NCBI GenBank assembly: GCA_002923315.1
Contig: BEHM01000021.1
Coordinates: 1 to 57,551, forward strand
Length of the DNA stretch: 57,551 nucleotides
Direction: 5' to 3'
Origin: a bacterium HR10
Lineage (GTDB): Bacteria; Acidobacteriota; Blastocatellia; HR10
The position numbers and the translations under genes are program-made. The notes under the pieces are model-generated. The model searched no databases. It was not told the DNA's origin and worked only from the letters and a program-made list of their open reading frames with translations. Each line of letters begins with the position of its first letter. Position 1 is the first letter of the stretch. Below, one piece after another: positions 8,194-17,700 of the stretch.

Positions 8194-9618
8194 TCAAATC
8201 CCGTACTTCTTCCGCAGCATGGTGATATAGGCTTTGGTGACGCCGAGCAGCTCAGCGGCTTTCGTCTGATTCTCACCAGCATGCCGCAGCGCCTCCGCCA
8301 GAAGGAACCTCCCCAACATCTCATGCGCCTCCCGCCAGGTCGGTAGGAAGCTGCCACGGATCATAAAGATCCCCTCTTCGGCCTTGATCCGGTGCTGCTG
8401 GACCAAGCGCTCGATGCGCTCAATCTGCGCGAGCAGATAGGCATCGCGATGTCCATTGATGAACGCCTTCGTCCGCCTGAGATGTTCCAGCGCCTGCATC
8501 CCGTTGCCTCGATAGACCCACAATTCTGCCAAATAAGCGTGACTCTCCGCCTGCAGCGACTTGTTCTTCAACTGCACGGCCAGATTAAGGGCCTCCTCAA
8601 GCGCCCGCTGGCTTTCGTCCAGACGCCCCTGAGCCATGAGCACACGCCCCAAGGTGATCAAAGCGACCGCTTTCTCATGAGGGTTCTTTCCCAATTCCGC
8701 CAGCTCGATCGCCTGCCGCAGGATCTGTTCGGCCTCCCCCAGTTGTCCCTGCTCAAAACGAAGCCGCCCGAAGAGCTCCAGCGTCGCCGACTCTCCGGCG
8801 ATGTCCTTCGACCGACGGCGCAGCTCCAAGCTCTCATGGAGCAGTCGCGACGCGCGCTCAAATTGCCCCATGCGCAGACAGGCATAGGCCAGATTGTTCG
8901 TCGCATGGGCCAAGTCATCGAAGAAGGCGCTCTCAGACAAGCACTCATACGCCGACTGAATGATCCGCGCCGCCTCCTCATACAGCCCCTTCCCGATGAG
9001 CAACGTCCCATAGAAGTTCAGGGCATTGCCGTAGTACCGCCCTCGTTCCTCCTCCAGCGCCCGGATCGCCGCCAGCAACTCCTCCTCCGCGCGCGCCAGA
9101 TCCCCCAGGAAGTAATGGATCACGCCGAGATTGAACATGATGAGCCCAAGCAGGAATCCCGTCGGCCGATCGGTGACTGCTTCAGCTTCCTCGAGCGCCT
9201 GAAGCATCTCTTGCCGCGCTCGCTCGTAATCCCCCTGACGCCGATGCACTCGCCCGAGCACGTAGAGCGCGCGCGCCAGCCCGAAGCGATCACGATTCAA
9301 GCTGTAAATCCCGAAAACCACCTGCGCTTGCCGCTCCGCCTCCTCATACTCGCCCCGCCAATAATGCCACTCGGCCTTCGCCAGACCGAACTCAGCCGCC
9401 TCCTTGAGATTCGCCTCGGTGAGCCGCTTCTCGAAGGCTTCCAGAAGTGCTCCGGCTTCCTCCAACTCCCCCTTGTAGATCAAAACCTGAGCTTTCGCGG
9501 CCGCCGACCGTAAATCGGTCGGCGAGAGCTCATCAGCCAGCCGCTCGGCCTCTCGGAACCGACCGGAGAAGACGGCCTGCTCCAGAAGCGCGATCTCTCG
9601 AACCTTCGTCGTCCTCAT
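8194..9618 (-). CDS. TPR-repeat regulator with C-terminal Fis-like helix-turn-helix
   Basis: This 474-residue cytoplasmic protein is almost wholly tetratricopeptide repeats (about residues 5-390), with the small/large residue pattern of TPR helices, for example LGRVHRRQGDYERARQ and LGRVLMAQGRLDESQ. The last 50 residues form a Fis/HTH_8-type DNA-binding unit: a helix ending LLAEALRHAGEN, then QTKAAELLGVTKAYITMLRKKYGI-like recognition helices. There is no AAA+ domain and no receiver domain. It is therefore probably a ligand- or peptide-responsive transcription factor, though no ligand can be named. A strong sigma-70-type promoter lies upstream (9665-9692), and the small secreted protein gene follows by 18 bases. 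Confidence 0.8.
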   Translation of the reverse strand: MRTTKVREIALLEQAVFSGRFREAERLADELSPTDLRSAAAKAQVLIYKGELEEAGALLEAFEKRLTEANLKEAAEFGLAKAEWHYWRGEYEEAERQAQVVFGIYSLNRDRFGLARALYVLGRVHRRQGDYERARQEMLQALEEAEAVTDRPTGFLLGLIMFNLGVIHYFLGDLARAEEELLAAIRALEEERGRYYGNALNFYGTLLIGKGLYEEAARIIQSAYECLSESAFFDDLAHATNNLAYACLRMGQFERASRLLHESLELRRRSKDIAGESATLELFGRLRFEQGQLGEAEQILRQAIELAELGKNPHEKAVALITLGRVLMAQGRLDESQRALEEALNLAVQLKNKSLQAESHAYLAELWVYRGNGMQALEHLRRTKAFINGHRDAYLLAQIERIERLVQQHRIKAEEGIFMIRGSFLPTWREAHEMLGRFLLAEALRHAGENQTKAAELLGVTKAYITMLRKKYGI

Positions 9619-9664
9619 AACCGCTTCACAGATCGTTCACGATTTTTGACCAAAGACATGGCAA

Positions 9665-9692
9665 ATTATAGCCGAATTCTGTGCGAAGTCAA
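9665..9692 (-). promoter_or_regulatory. Consensus sigma-70 promoter for the TPR-HTH gene
   Basis: On the minus strand there is a -35 box TTGACT (9692-9687) and a perfect -10 box TATAAT (9670-9665), 16 bases apart. They point at the TPR-HTH gene, whose start lies about 47 bases downstream. The local sequence is AT-rich compared with the surrounding DNA. Confidence 0.75.
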
Positions 9693-9701
9693 GGATTTTT
9701 T

Positions 9702-9718
9702 CCGTCTTGACAAGACGG
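9702..9718. promoter_or_regulatory. 17-bp perfect palindrome overlapping a -35 box
   Basis: CCGTCTTGACAAGACGG has 8-base arms around a single central base. It covers the -35 box of the rightward promoter (9707-9712) and lies 9 bases from the -35 box of the leftward promoter. That position suits an operator able to influence both. Which protein binds is unknown; the TPR-HTH protein and the LacI-type regulator are the local candidates. Confidence 0.55.
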
Positions 9719-9734
9719 GGATCCACGATATGAT
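9707..9734 (+). promoter_or_regulatory. Near-consensus sigma-70 promoter for the lacI-iolBCD operon
   Basis: A perfect -35 box TTGACA (9707-9712) and -10 box TATGAT (9729-9734) are separated by 16 bases. The predicted transcript starts near 9741, leaving a leader of about 95 bases before the regulator's ATG at 9837. Confidence 0.75.
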
Positions 9735-9818
9735 AAAAAGCTCCAGGGATGAGGAGGGCGTGGGTTGACAATGAGCTTCAATCGAGATTCGAGCGTCTTT
9801 TTCTCTTTGGCCGGCTTT

Positions 9819-9832
9819 TGAAAACGTGTGCA
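9819..9832 (+). promoter_or_regulatory. LacI-family operator-like site just before the regulator start
   Basis: TGAAAACGTGTGCA matches the general form of LacI/CcpA-type operators (half-site TGAAAACG, central CG, right arm ending CA), with the right arm imperfect. It ends four bases before the ATG of the LacI-type regulator, and no good Shine-Dalgarno sequence is visible there. Binding here would block transcription as a roadblock, so autoregulation is plausible but unproven. Confidence 0.4.
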
Positions 9833-9836
9833 GCCT

Positions 9837-10841
9837 ATGAGTTCCGTCTCGATCAAAGACATCGCGCGCGTGGCGAAGGTCTCGCACTCGACCGTCTCAC
9901 GAGCCCTGCACAACAGCCCTCTCGTTCGCCGTGAGACGGCCGAGCGCATCCGCCGGATCGCTGAGGAGATGGGATACCGGCCAAGCGCGGTCGCCCGCAG
10001 CTTGGTCACGCGCAAGACGAAGACTATCGGTGTCGTCGTCACGACGATCGCCGATCCGTTTATCGCCGAGGTGGTCAGCGGAATCGAGGAGGTGGCCAAC
10101 GATCACGGTTACTCGGTCTTCCTGGCGAATTCCAACGCAGATCCGGATCGGGAGATCAAAGTCGTCCACTCTTTCCACGAGCGGCGCGTGGATGGAATTT
10201 TGGTGACGGCCTCGCGCGTCGGTGCGCTCTACATGGATCACCTGAGCGAGATGAAGGTCCCGATCGTGCTCATCAACAACCAGCATCCCGGGGAATTCGT
10301 GCATTCGGTCATGATTGATAACGTCACGGCCAGCCGCGCCGCGACCGATCACTTGATTCAACTCGGCCATCGGCGCATCGCGTATATCGGCGACCAATTC
10401 GGCTATCAATCGGATACCGAGCGCTTCGCTGGATACCGCCAGGCGCTCGAGCGCGCCGGGCTCACGTTTCAACCGGAGCTGGTCGTCCACGGCGATGGGA
10501 AGCCGGAAGAAGGAATGCGCGCGATGGAGCGCCTACTGATGCTCTCTTCGCCGCCCACAGCCGTCTTCTGTTACAACGACATGACGGCCCTCGGCGCGTT
10601 GCGCATGATCCGCATGAGAGGCCTTCGTGTGCCGGAAGACATCTCGCTCGTAGGATTCGATGATCTCTTCATCGCCTCGTACACGGAGCCTCCGTTGACG
10701 ACGATCCGGCAGCCGAAGCGACAGATGGGACGGCGCGCGATGGAGCTGCTGCTGCAACTCCTCAGAGGGGAGAACTCGCAGCAGACGATCTGGATGCAGG
10801 GCGAGCTGATCATCCGGCATTCGACGGCCCCACCTCGATGA
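9837..10841 (+). CDS. LacI-family transcriptional regulator, probable inositol operon repressor
   Basis: The 334-residue product starts with a LacI helix-turn-helix (IKDIARVAKVSHSTVSRAL) and hinge helix (PSAVARSL), followed by a periplasmic-binding-protein-like effector domain. The VGFDDLFIASYTEPPLTTIRQP segment is typical of the family's C-terminal half. ATG 9837 gives the standard N terminus; a GTG at 9828 would add three residues. The stop overlaps an ATG of iolB (ATGA at 10838-10841). Being first gene of lacI-iolB-iolC-iolD, it most likely senses an inositol catabolite. This role differs from Bacillus IolR, which belongs to the DeoR family. The effector is inferred only from context. Confidence 0.88.
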   Translation: MSSVSIKDIARVAKVSHSTVSRALHNSPLVRRETAERIRRIAEEMGYRPSAVARSLVTRKTKTIGVVVTTIADPFIAEVVSGIEEVANDHGYSVFLANSNADPDREIKVVHSFHERRVDGILVTASRVGALYMDHLSEMKVPIVLINNQHPGEFVHSVMIDNVTASRAATDHLIQLGHRRIAYIGDQFGYQSDTERFAGYRQALERAGLTFQPELVVHGDGKPEEGMRAMERLLMLSSPPTAVFCYNDMTALGALRMIRMRGLRVPEDISLVGFDDLFIASYTEPPLTTIRQPKRQMGRRAMELLLQLLRGENSQQTIWMQGELIIRHSTAPPR

Positions 10842-10852
10842 GGAGGATCCGC

Positions 10853-11704
10853 ATGCCCTCAGTCACTCGTGAGCTTCTGATCCGGTCGCGCTCCTCCGAT
10901 GGAGGGGCGGGCGAGCGCATTTCCATCACGCCGGAGGCCGTGGGCTTCGAGTACTTGGGCTTCTCCGTCCGAGCCATGGCCGCTGGAGAGACCGTCTCGG
11001 GAGAGACGGGGCGGGACGAGCTGGGGATTGTGCTCTTGGGCGGGCGCTTCACGATCCACTCTTCGGCGGGCTCCTGGTCTCACATCGGCTCGCGTGCACA
11101 CGTGTTCGATGGCCTGCCGACCGCTTTGTATCTCCCAATCGGCACGTCCTACACCATCACAGCCGAGACCGAAGGCGAACTCGCCTTCTGTCGAGCGCGC
11201 GCCGAGCGCATGTTCCCCGCTCGGTTGATCCGCCCAGAAGACGTCTCGATCGAGATTCGGGGTGGGGGGAACGCCACGCGGCAGATCAATCACATCCTCC
11301 CACCGGATTTCCCCGCCGACCGTCTGATGCTCGTCGAGGTCTACACGCCCAGCGGGAACTGGTCGAGCTATCCCCCGCACAAGCACGATGTTCACCATCC
11401 ACCAGACGAAGTGGACCTGGAGGAGATCTACTACTACAAGGTGGATCGCCCGGAGGGATATGCGATTCAACGCATCTACACGCCGGATCGCCGACTGGAC
11501 GTGACCCTCACCGTTCAGGATGGGGATCTGGTGCTGATCCCTGAGGGGTATCATCCGGTCGTCGCGGCGCACGGCTACAACGTGTACTACTTGAACGCCC
11601 TGGCCGGGAGCGCGCGCTCGATGGCGGCATCCGATGATCCGGCGCATGCGTGGGTGCGCGCGACATGGACGGAGAGGGATCCGCGCGTCCCGCTCGTGCG
11701 ATGA
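10853..11704 (+). CDS. iolB: 5-deoxy-glucuronate isomerase IolB
   Basis: IolB converts 5-deoxy-D-glucuronate to 5-dehydro-2-deoxy-gluconate in myo-inositol breakdown. The protein is a bicupin of about 283 residues. Diagnostic segments are GNWSSYPPHKHD followed by LEEIYYYKVDRPEGYA in the C-terminal cupin, which supply the metal-binding His and Glu, and the GYNVYYLNALAG ending. I chose ATG 10853 because AGGAGG lies six bases upstream. An ATG at 10838 overlaps the regulator's stop and would add five residues. The stop overlaps the iolC start. It is the second gene of the iol operon. Confidence 0.93.
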   Translation: MPSVTRELLIRSRSSDGGAGERISITPEAVGFEYLGFSVRAMAAGETVSGETGRDELGIVLLGGRFTIHSSAGSWSHIGSRAHVFDGLPTALYLPIGTSYTITAETEGELAFCRARAERMFPARLIRPEDVSIEIRGGGNATRQINHILPPDFPADRLMLVEVYTPSGNWSSYPPHKHDVHHPPDEVDLEEIYYYKVDRPEGYAIQRIYTPDRRLDVTLTVQDGDLVLIPEGYHPVVAAHGYNVYYLNALAGSARSMAASDDPAHAWVRATWTERDPRVPLVR

Positions 11705-12744
11705 GCATGGCGCGCATTGAGGGGGAGCGGATGCTACAACGTCAATACGATCTCCTCGCCATGGGCCGCAGCTCGATTGATCTCTACGCGGCGGACATCG
11801 GCGCACCGTTTCCGGAGATCACCCACTTCGCCGCCTACGTGGGGGGATGTCCGACGAACATCAGCGTGGGCGCGCGACGATTGGGCTTGCGCGTGGCGCT
11901 GCTCACAGCCGTCGGCGATGATCTCGTGGGTGATTTCGTCCTGCGGTTCCTGGAACGGGAGGGTGTGGAGACGCGGTTCATCCCGCGAAAGCCGGGGCGT
12001 CGGACGAGCGCCGTCCTGCTCGGCGTAGAGCCTCCGGATCGCTTCCCGCTGGTCTACTATCGCGACAACTGCGCCGACATGGAGCTGGACATTGATGATG
12101 TGCTCGCCGCGCCGATCCCCGAGTGTCGCGTCTTGCTCATCAGCGGTACGGGGCTCAGCCGAGAGCCGAGCCGCAGCGCGACGCTCTTGGCCGCCGAGCG
12201 CGCGCGCGCCCACGATGTGCGCGTCTTTCTCGATCTGGATTTCCGCCCCCCGCTCTGGCACGATGTGCGGGCCTATGGAGTGACGATCCGCCTGGCGCTG
12301 CCACTTGTGGATGTCGTGCTCGGAACGGCCGATGAGGTGAAGGCGGCTGCTCTCGCGGAGGCTGGGGAGGTCCGCATCGAGCACGCGCAGGTCTCCGAAT
12401 CCCGCGTCGCGGGCGAATTGGATCACGCCATTCGCCTACTTCTGGAGCGCGGCCCGCGGGCGCTCGTCGTGAAACGAGGGGCCGAGGGCGCGACCGTTCA
12501 TCTGCCCCACGGAGAGGTGATCACGGCGCCCGCCTTCCCCGTCGAGGTCCTCAATGTCCTGGGGGCTGGCGATGCTTTCGCGGCCGGATTCCTCTACGGC
12601 TATCTGAAGGGATGGGACTGGTATCGGGCGGCGCGCATGGGCAATGCCTGCGGCGCGATCGTCGTCACGCGCCACGGCTGCGCGAACTTCATGCCGTACG
12701 AAGCCGAGGTCCTCTCCTTCATCCAAGCGCGCGGGGGATTTTAG
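11701..12744 (+). CDS. iolC: 5-dehydro-2-deoxygluconokinase IolC
   Basis: PfkB-family kinase that phosphorylates 5-dehydro-2-deoxy-gluconate at C6. The 347-residue product has an early GRSSIDLYA segment, the GGCPTNISVGARRLG sugar-binding motif near residue 45, and the family's second signature near the C terminus, VLGAGDAFAAGFLYG, with the catalytic Asp. LRLPLVDVVLGT-like and ADEVKAA segments match IolC. ATG 11701 overlaps the iolB stop (ATGA); ATG 11707 or 11731 are possible shorter starts. A 53-base gap leads to iolD. Confidence 0.93.
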   Translation: MSMARIEGERMLQRQYDLLAMGRSSIDLYAADIGAPFPEITHFAAYVGGCPTNISVGARRLGLRVALLTAVGDDLVGDFVLRFLEREGVETRFIPRKPGRRTSAVLLGVEPPDRFPLVYYRDNCADMELDIDDVLAAPIPECRVLLISGTGLSREPSRSATLLAAERARAHDVRVFLDLDFRPPLWHDVRAYGVTIRLALPLVDVVLGTADEVKAAALAEAGEVRIEHAQVSESRVAGELDHAIRLLLERGPRALVVKRGAEGATVHLPHGEVITAPAFPVEVLNVLGAGDAFAAGFLYGYLKGWDWYRAARMGNACGAIVVTRHGCANFMPYEAEVLSFIQARGGF

Positions 12745-12797
12745 GTGCCTCGCGACGCGGACATCAGGAGCAATCGCGCGAAAGGAGGTCGTGGACG

Positions 12798-14690
12798 ATG
12801 AGGACACGGCGATTGACGATGGCGCAAGCGCTCATCGCGTTTTTGAAGCACCAGTACGTTGAACGCGACGGACGTGAGATCCCCTTCTTCGCCGGCGTGT
12901 GGGGGATCTTCGGGCACGGGAATGTGGCGGGGATCGGCCAGGCGCTCCAACAGAACCCCGACTTCCCCTACTATCTGCCGCGCAACGAACAAGCGATGGT
13001 GCACATCGCCGTGGCCTTCGCCAAGATGCACAATCGGCTGCGGACCTTCGCCTGCACGTCCTCGATCGGTCCGGGAGCGACGAACATGATCACGGGAGCG
13101 GCGACGGCCACGATCAACCGACTGCCCGTGCTGCTGCTGCCCGGGGACATCTTCGCCCGTCGGAACGTCGCCCCCGTGCTGCAGCAACTGGAATCCGAGC
13201 ACACGCAAGACATCTCGGTGAACGATGCCTTCCGACCGGTCTCCCGCTATTGGGATCGCATCACCCGACCGGATCAGCTCCCCTTCGCGCTGTTGGAAGC
13301 GATGCGCGTTCTGACCTCACCCGCCGATACGGGCGCGGTGACGCTCGCGCTCCCGCAGGATGTACAGACGGAGGCTTGGGACTACCCGGAAGAGTTGTTC
13401 GAGAAGCGCGTCTGGCACATCCCCCGTCCTCCGGCCGATCGGGAACGGTTGCGCCGCGCCGTCGCGTGGATTCGCGCCGCACGACGGCCGCTGGTGATCG
13501 CCGGCGGCGGGGTCATCTACAGCGAAGCGACCGAGGCGCTGGCGCGCTTCGTCGAGCAAACGGGGATCCCTGTGGCCGAGACCCAGGCGGGGAAGGGGTC
13601 GCTCCCCTTCGACCATCCGCAGAACCTCGGCGCCATCGGTGTGACGGGCACGCGCGCGGCCAACGTGATCGCCCGCGAGGCGGACCTGATCATCGCCATC
13701 GGCACGCGCCTGGGCGATTTCCCCACGGCTTCGAAGACGGCCTTCCAACATCCCGATGTGCGCTTCATCACGATCAACGTCGCCGAGATGGATGCGTACA
13801 AACAGGCCGCGTGGCCGCTGGTAGCCGATGCGCGCCTGACGCTGGAGGAATTACGGGAAGCGCTCGCGGGCCATCGCGTCTCGGCGGAGTATGCGGAGCA
13901 GATCGCGCGGCTGAAGGCGGAATGGGAGGCCGAAGTCGAGCGCCTCTTCGATCTCCATCACGGTCCGCCGATGGCGCAGAGCGAGGTCATCGGCATTCTC
14001 AACCGTTTCGTCGGTCCGCGCGATGTCGTCGTCTGTGCGGCCGGAAGCCTTCCGGGCGATCTGCACAAACTCTGGCGCACGCGCGATCCGAAGGGGTACC
14101 ACCTCGAATATGGCTACTCCTGCATGGGCTACGAGATCGCCGGTGGACTGGGCGTGAAGATGGCCGACCCCTCGCGCGAGGTCTACGTCCTGGTGGGCGA
14201 CGGCTCGTACCTGATGATGTCTTCGGAGATCGTGACCTCGCTGCAGGAGGGATACAAGCTCGTGATCCTCGTGCTCGACAATCACGGCTTCAGCAGCATC
14301 GGCGGGCTCTCGCAGTCCATTGGCTCAGGGGGGTTCGGGACGGACTATCGCTTCCGCAATCCGCAGACCGGACAGTTGGATGGAGACTGGATCCCGGTGG
14401 ACTTCGCTGCGAACGCCGCGAGCCTTGGCGCGCATGCGCTTCGCGCCCGAACGCGTGACGATCTCGAGCGCGCTCTGGAAGAGGCCCGGCAGCAGGCGCG
14501 CACGACCGTCATCGTCGTCGAGGTGGACAAAGAGGTGCGCGTCCCCGGCTACGAATCGTGGTGGGACGTGCCCGTGGCCGAGGTCTCCGAGATGGATGCG
14601 GTGCGCCGTGCGCGCGCGCAGTATGAGGAGGCGAGGAAGCGCGAACGGTTCTTCCTCGCGACCTGTCCCCCACCGAACGCCCGGCGCTGA
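12798..14690 (+). CDS. iolD: 3D-(3,5/4)-trihydroxycyclohexane-1,2-dione hydrolase IolD
   Basis: Thiamine-diphosphate-dependent enzyme that opens the inositol-derived ring to give 5-deoxy-glucuronate. The 630-residue product has the three-domain fold of the acetolactate synthase superfamily. It shows a FGHGNVAGIGQAL segment at the N terminus, a catalytic-Glu-region TSSIGPGATNM motif, a central nucleotide-binding-like domain, and a C-terminal ThDP motif starting VGDGSYLMMSSE and closing with LDNHGFSSIGGLS. The last of these is highly typical of IolD. AAAGGAGG at 12781-12788 places the start at ATG 12798. It is last in lacI-iolBCD and ends in a hairpin that overlaps the stop codon. Confidence 0.95.
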   Translation: MRTRRLTMAQALIAFLKHQYVERDGREIPFFAGVWGIFGHGNVAGIGQALQQNPDFPYYLPRNEQAMVHIAVAFAKMHNRLRTFACTSSIGPGATNMITGAATATINRLPVLLLPGDIFARRNVAPVLQQLESEHTQDISVNDAFRPVSRYWDRITRPDQLPFALLEAMRVLTSPADTGAVTLALPQDVQTEAWDYPEELFEKRVWHIPRPPADRERLRRAVAWIRAARRPLVIAGGGVIYSEATEALARFVEQTGIPVAETQAGKGSLPFDHPQNLGAIGVTGTRAANVIAREADLIIAIGTRLGDFPTASKTAFQHPDVRFITINVAEMDAYKQAAWPLVADARLTLEELREALAGHRVSAEYAEQIARLKAEWEAEVERLFDLHHGPPMAQSEVIGILNRFVGPRDVVVCAAGSLPGDLHKLWRTRDPKGYHLEYGYSCMGYEIAGGLGVKMADPSREVYVLVGDGSYLMMSSEIVTSLQEGYKLVILVLDNHGFSSIGGLSQSIGSGGFGTDYRFRNPQTGQLDGDWIPVDFAANAASLGAHALRARTRDDLERALEEARQQARTTVIVVEVDKEVRVPGYESWWDVPVAEVSEMDAVRRARAQYEEARKRERFFLATCPPPNARR

Positions 14691-14700
14691 GCGGGCGTTC
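14675..14700 (+). terminator. Hairpin spanning the iolD stop codon
   Basis: Nine-base arms GAACGCCCG (14675-14683) and CGGGCGTTC (14692-14700) flank an eight-base loop that holds most of the iolD stop codon. No U-run follows. It may attenuate read-through into the receptor gene or stabilise the iol mRNA 3' end. Confidence 0.4.
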
Positions 14701-14752
14701 CGAGATCCCCGCACGAGATGGCGGGAGGAACGAAGCAGTGGAGGTGAGAGCC

Positions 14753-17700
14753 ATGAGAGGAAGCACGTGGATGAGATACGGCGCGATCCTCGCGCTCACC
14801 GTGATGGCGCTGCTGTACTCCCCTCACGGGGCGTGCGCTCAGATCAACACGGGGACCATCCTCGGAACGGTCATGGATCCAACCGGAGCCGTGATCCCGA
14901 ACGCGGAGGTGACGATCACGCATCAGGAGCTGCGGACGAGCGTGAAGGTCACGACAGACGCGACCGGCTCCTACATCGCGCCGGCGCTTCAGCCGGGACC
15001 ATATGAGCTTCGGGTCACTGCTCCCGGATTCCAAACCGCCATTCGCAGCAACATCATCCTCCATGTTCAAGAGCGCCTGCGCGTGGATGTGACGCTGCAG
15101 CCAGGGATGATCACGGAGGAGCTGGTCATCACCGAGACGGTCCCGATTCTGCAAACGCAGAGCGCCGATGTGGGGGCCGTTGTCGAGCAGCGACGGATCG
15201 TGGATCTGCCGCTCGATGGGCGGCGATACTCGGATCTGATCCTGCTCGCTCCGGGAGCCGTGCCGACGCCAAGCGGCGGCAATCCCCGCGAGGCGAAGAT
15301 CAACGTGAACGGGAACTTCTCGCTCCAAAATTACTTCGCGTTGAACGGCGTGGACAACAACTCGTTCTCGACCAATGCCCAAGAGCGCAGTCCGCAGGTC
15401 GTGCAGCCTCCTCCGGACGCGCTTCGGGAATTTCGCGTGCAGACGCGCACCTACAACGCCGAATTCGGCTGGTTTCAGGGGGCGGTCATCAACGCCGAGA
15501 TTCGCTCCGGCAGCAACACCGTGCATGGAACGGCATGGTGGTTCCACCGCAACGATAATCTGGACGCGGCGGATTTCTTCTCCAACGCTGCGGGACGGCG
15601 TCCCGATGGCTCGCGCGTGATCCCGAAGGGTGAATTCCTCCGCAATCAAGCGGGGTTCGCCATCGGCGGCCCGATCCGTCGGGATCGCACCTTCTGGTTC
15701 TTCGACTACCAGGGCTTGCGCTCGCGACGGGAGACGACGCTGACGGGCACGGCGCCCACGGCGAAGATGCGTCAGGGGGATTTCAGCGAGCGCCCGGTTC
15801 TGACGGCCCCACCGGATTTCCTCTCGGTCATCGCGCCCTGCGTCTCACCGCCCAATCGCCTCAACCTGAACGCCATGCGCACGGATGGCCGTCCCTGCGC
15901 CGACCCGGTCGGGATGAAGCTCGCCGCGCTCTACCCGCTGCCGAACGCGCCGGGCATCTCGCCGTTCACGTTCGTCTCCTCGATCAATATCCCGACGAAC
16001 AACGACTCCTTCGATGCGCGCCTCGACCATCGGATCGGAGAGAAGGACCTGATCTTCGGGGTCTACGACTTCTTCGACGAGCGCGCGATGATCGAGCGCG
16101 GTCCGTTCCCGAACCCACTGGCCACGGGTGGGTTCAGCGCCAACAGCGAGGTGCGCGGCCAGGTGCTCTCCTTCACGTGGGATCACACGTTCTCCCCGAA
16201 TCTGCTCAATGACTTCCGTTTCGGATTCAATCGGATCAAGAGCTGGTCCCGACCGCTCGCGCCGAAGGGGAGTGCGGCGGCCGAGTTCGGGCTCAAGAAC
16301 GCGCCCAATAACGAGTTCGTCTACGGACTGCCCTGGATTCGCGTCGTGGGCTACAGCTTCCTGGGGACCTCCGGCTGGCGCCCGCAATTCCAGGTCTCGC
16401 AGGTCTATCAGTTCCTCGACAACGTCTCCTACATCCGCGGGGCTCACGCGTACAAATTCGGCGTCGAGTACAAGCGGCTCGTGAACAACTTCCTCGACGT
16501 GCGCGCGCCCCATGGCGAGCTGGCGTTCAACACGTTCTGGATCGGCGACAGCTTCGCGAACCTTTTGCTCGGACAGGCGTTCTTCCAGCAAACGACGACC
16601 CCACATGTCGTGCACAACTACATTGATGGGTTCATGTGGTATGCCCAGGACAGCTGGCGCGTGACTCCGAAGCTCACGCTCACCTACGGCGTGCGGTACG
16701 AGTATTTCACGCCGTTCATCGAGCGGCAGGACCTGACGACGAACTTCGATCCCTCGGCCAATGGCGGGCGCGGGGGATTGATCACGGCGGCGCCGAATCC
16801 TTTCCCACCGATCCAGCCGGCGCCGAAAGGGCGAGGGCTCTTCTCGCGCACGCTCGTGCATCCGGATCGGAACAATCTCGCGCCGCGACTCGGCTTCGCA
16901 TACGCGCCGAATCGGCGCATGGTCTGGCGCGGCGGATTCGGCATCTTCTACCAGGTGATGGACCGCATGGGCAGCGAGAGCATGCTGCAATTGAATCCGC
17001 CGCAGGTCATTGATGCCAGCCTGAGCGTGCCGAGCAATGCGCCGCCGCTGCTGCTATTGCGCGATGGCTTTTTGCCCGCGCCGCCGACGGTGGACGTGCG
17101 ACGGCTCCAGATTCGCGCGCGCAGTTTCCACGAGCGATCTCCCTACTCGCAGCAGGTGAGCTTCGGCCCTCAGCTCCTCCTCACGAATGATCTCTCCGTG
17201 GACATCTCCTTCGTCGGCAACTACAACCGCAAGATCCGAAAGCTGCGGAATCTGAATCAGGGACGGATCATCACGCCGGGCGTGGGGCCGGTCGTCTTCC
17301 CCTTCCCCGACTTCTGCCTCGCTCCGGGCTCCTGCGCCTACATCCAATGGCTCGGCACCGATGGGACAGCCAATTACAACTCGCTGCAGATCACGGTGAA
17401 CAAGCGCTATTCGCATGGTCTGGCGTTCAATGTGGCGTACACGCTGGGGAAGGCGCTCGGGACGGTGAGCGAACACCTCTCGCCGACCTTCGGCAACGTG
17501 AATCCGCAAAATCTGCCGCAGAACGTCTACGACATGCGCGCCGACTACGGACGCCTGCCTTTTGATCAGCGTCATCGCCTTGTGGTGAACTGGGTGTGGG
17601 AGCTGCCCTTCGGACCGCGCCAGCCGTATCTGAATCAGGGCGTGCTGGCGAAGCTGCTGGGTGATTGGCAACTGAATGGGATCGTCAGCTCCACCAGCGG

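Noticed and set aside
9771-9821. 16-codon leader peptide in the lacI-iolBCD 5' leader
   Set aside because: The nearest Shine-Dalgarno sequence is 12 bases from the ATG, there is no run of regulatory codons, and no attenuator hairpin follows. Probably chance.
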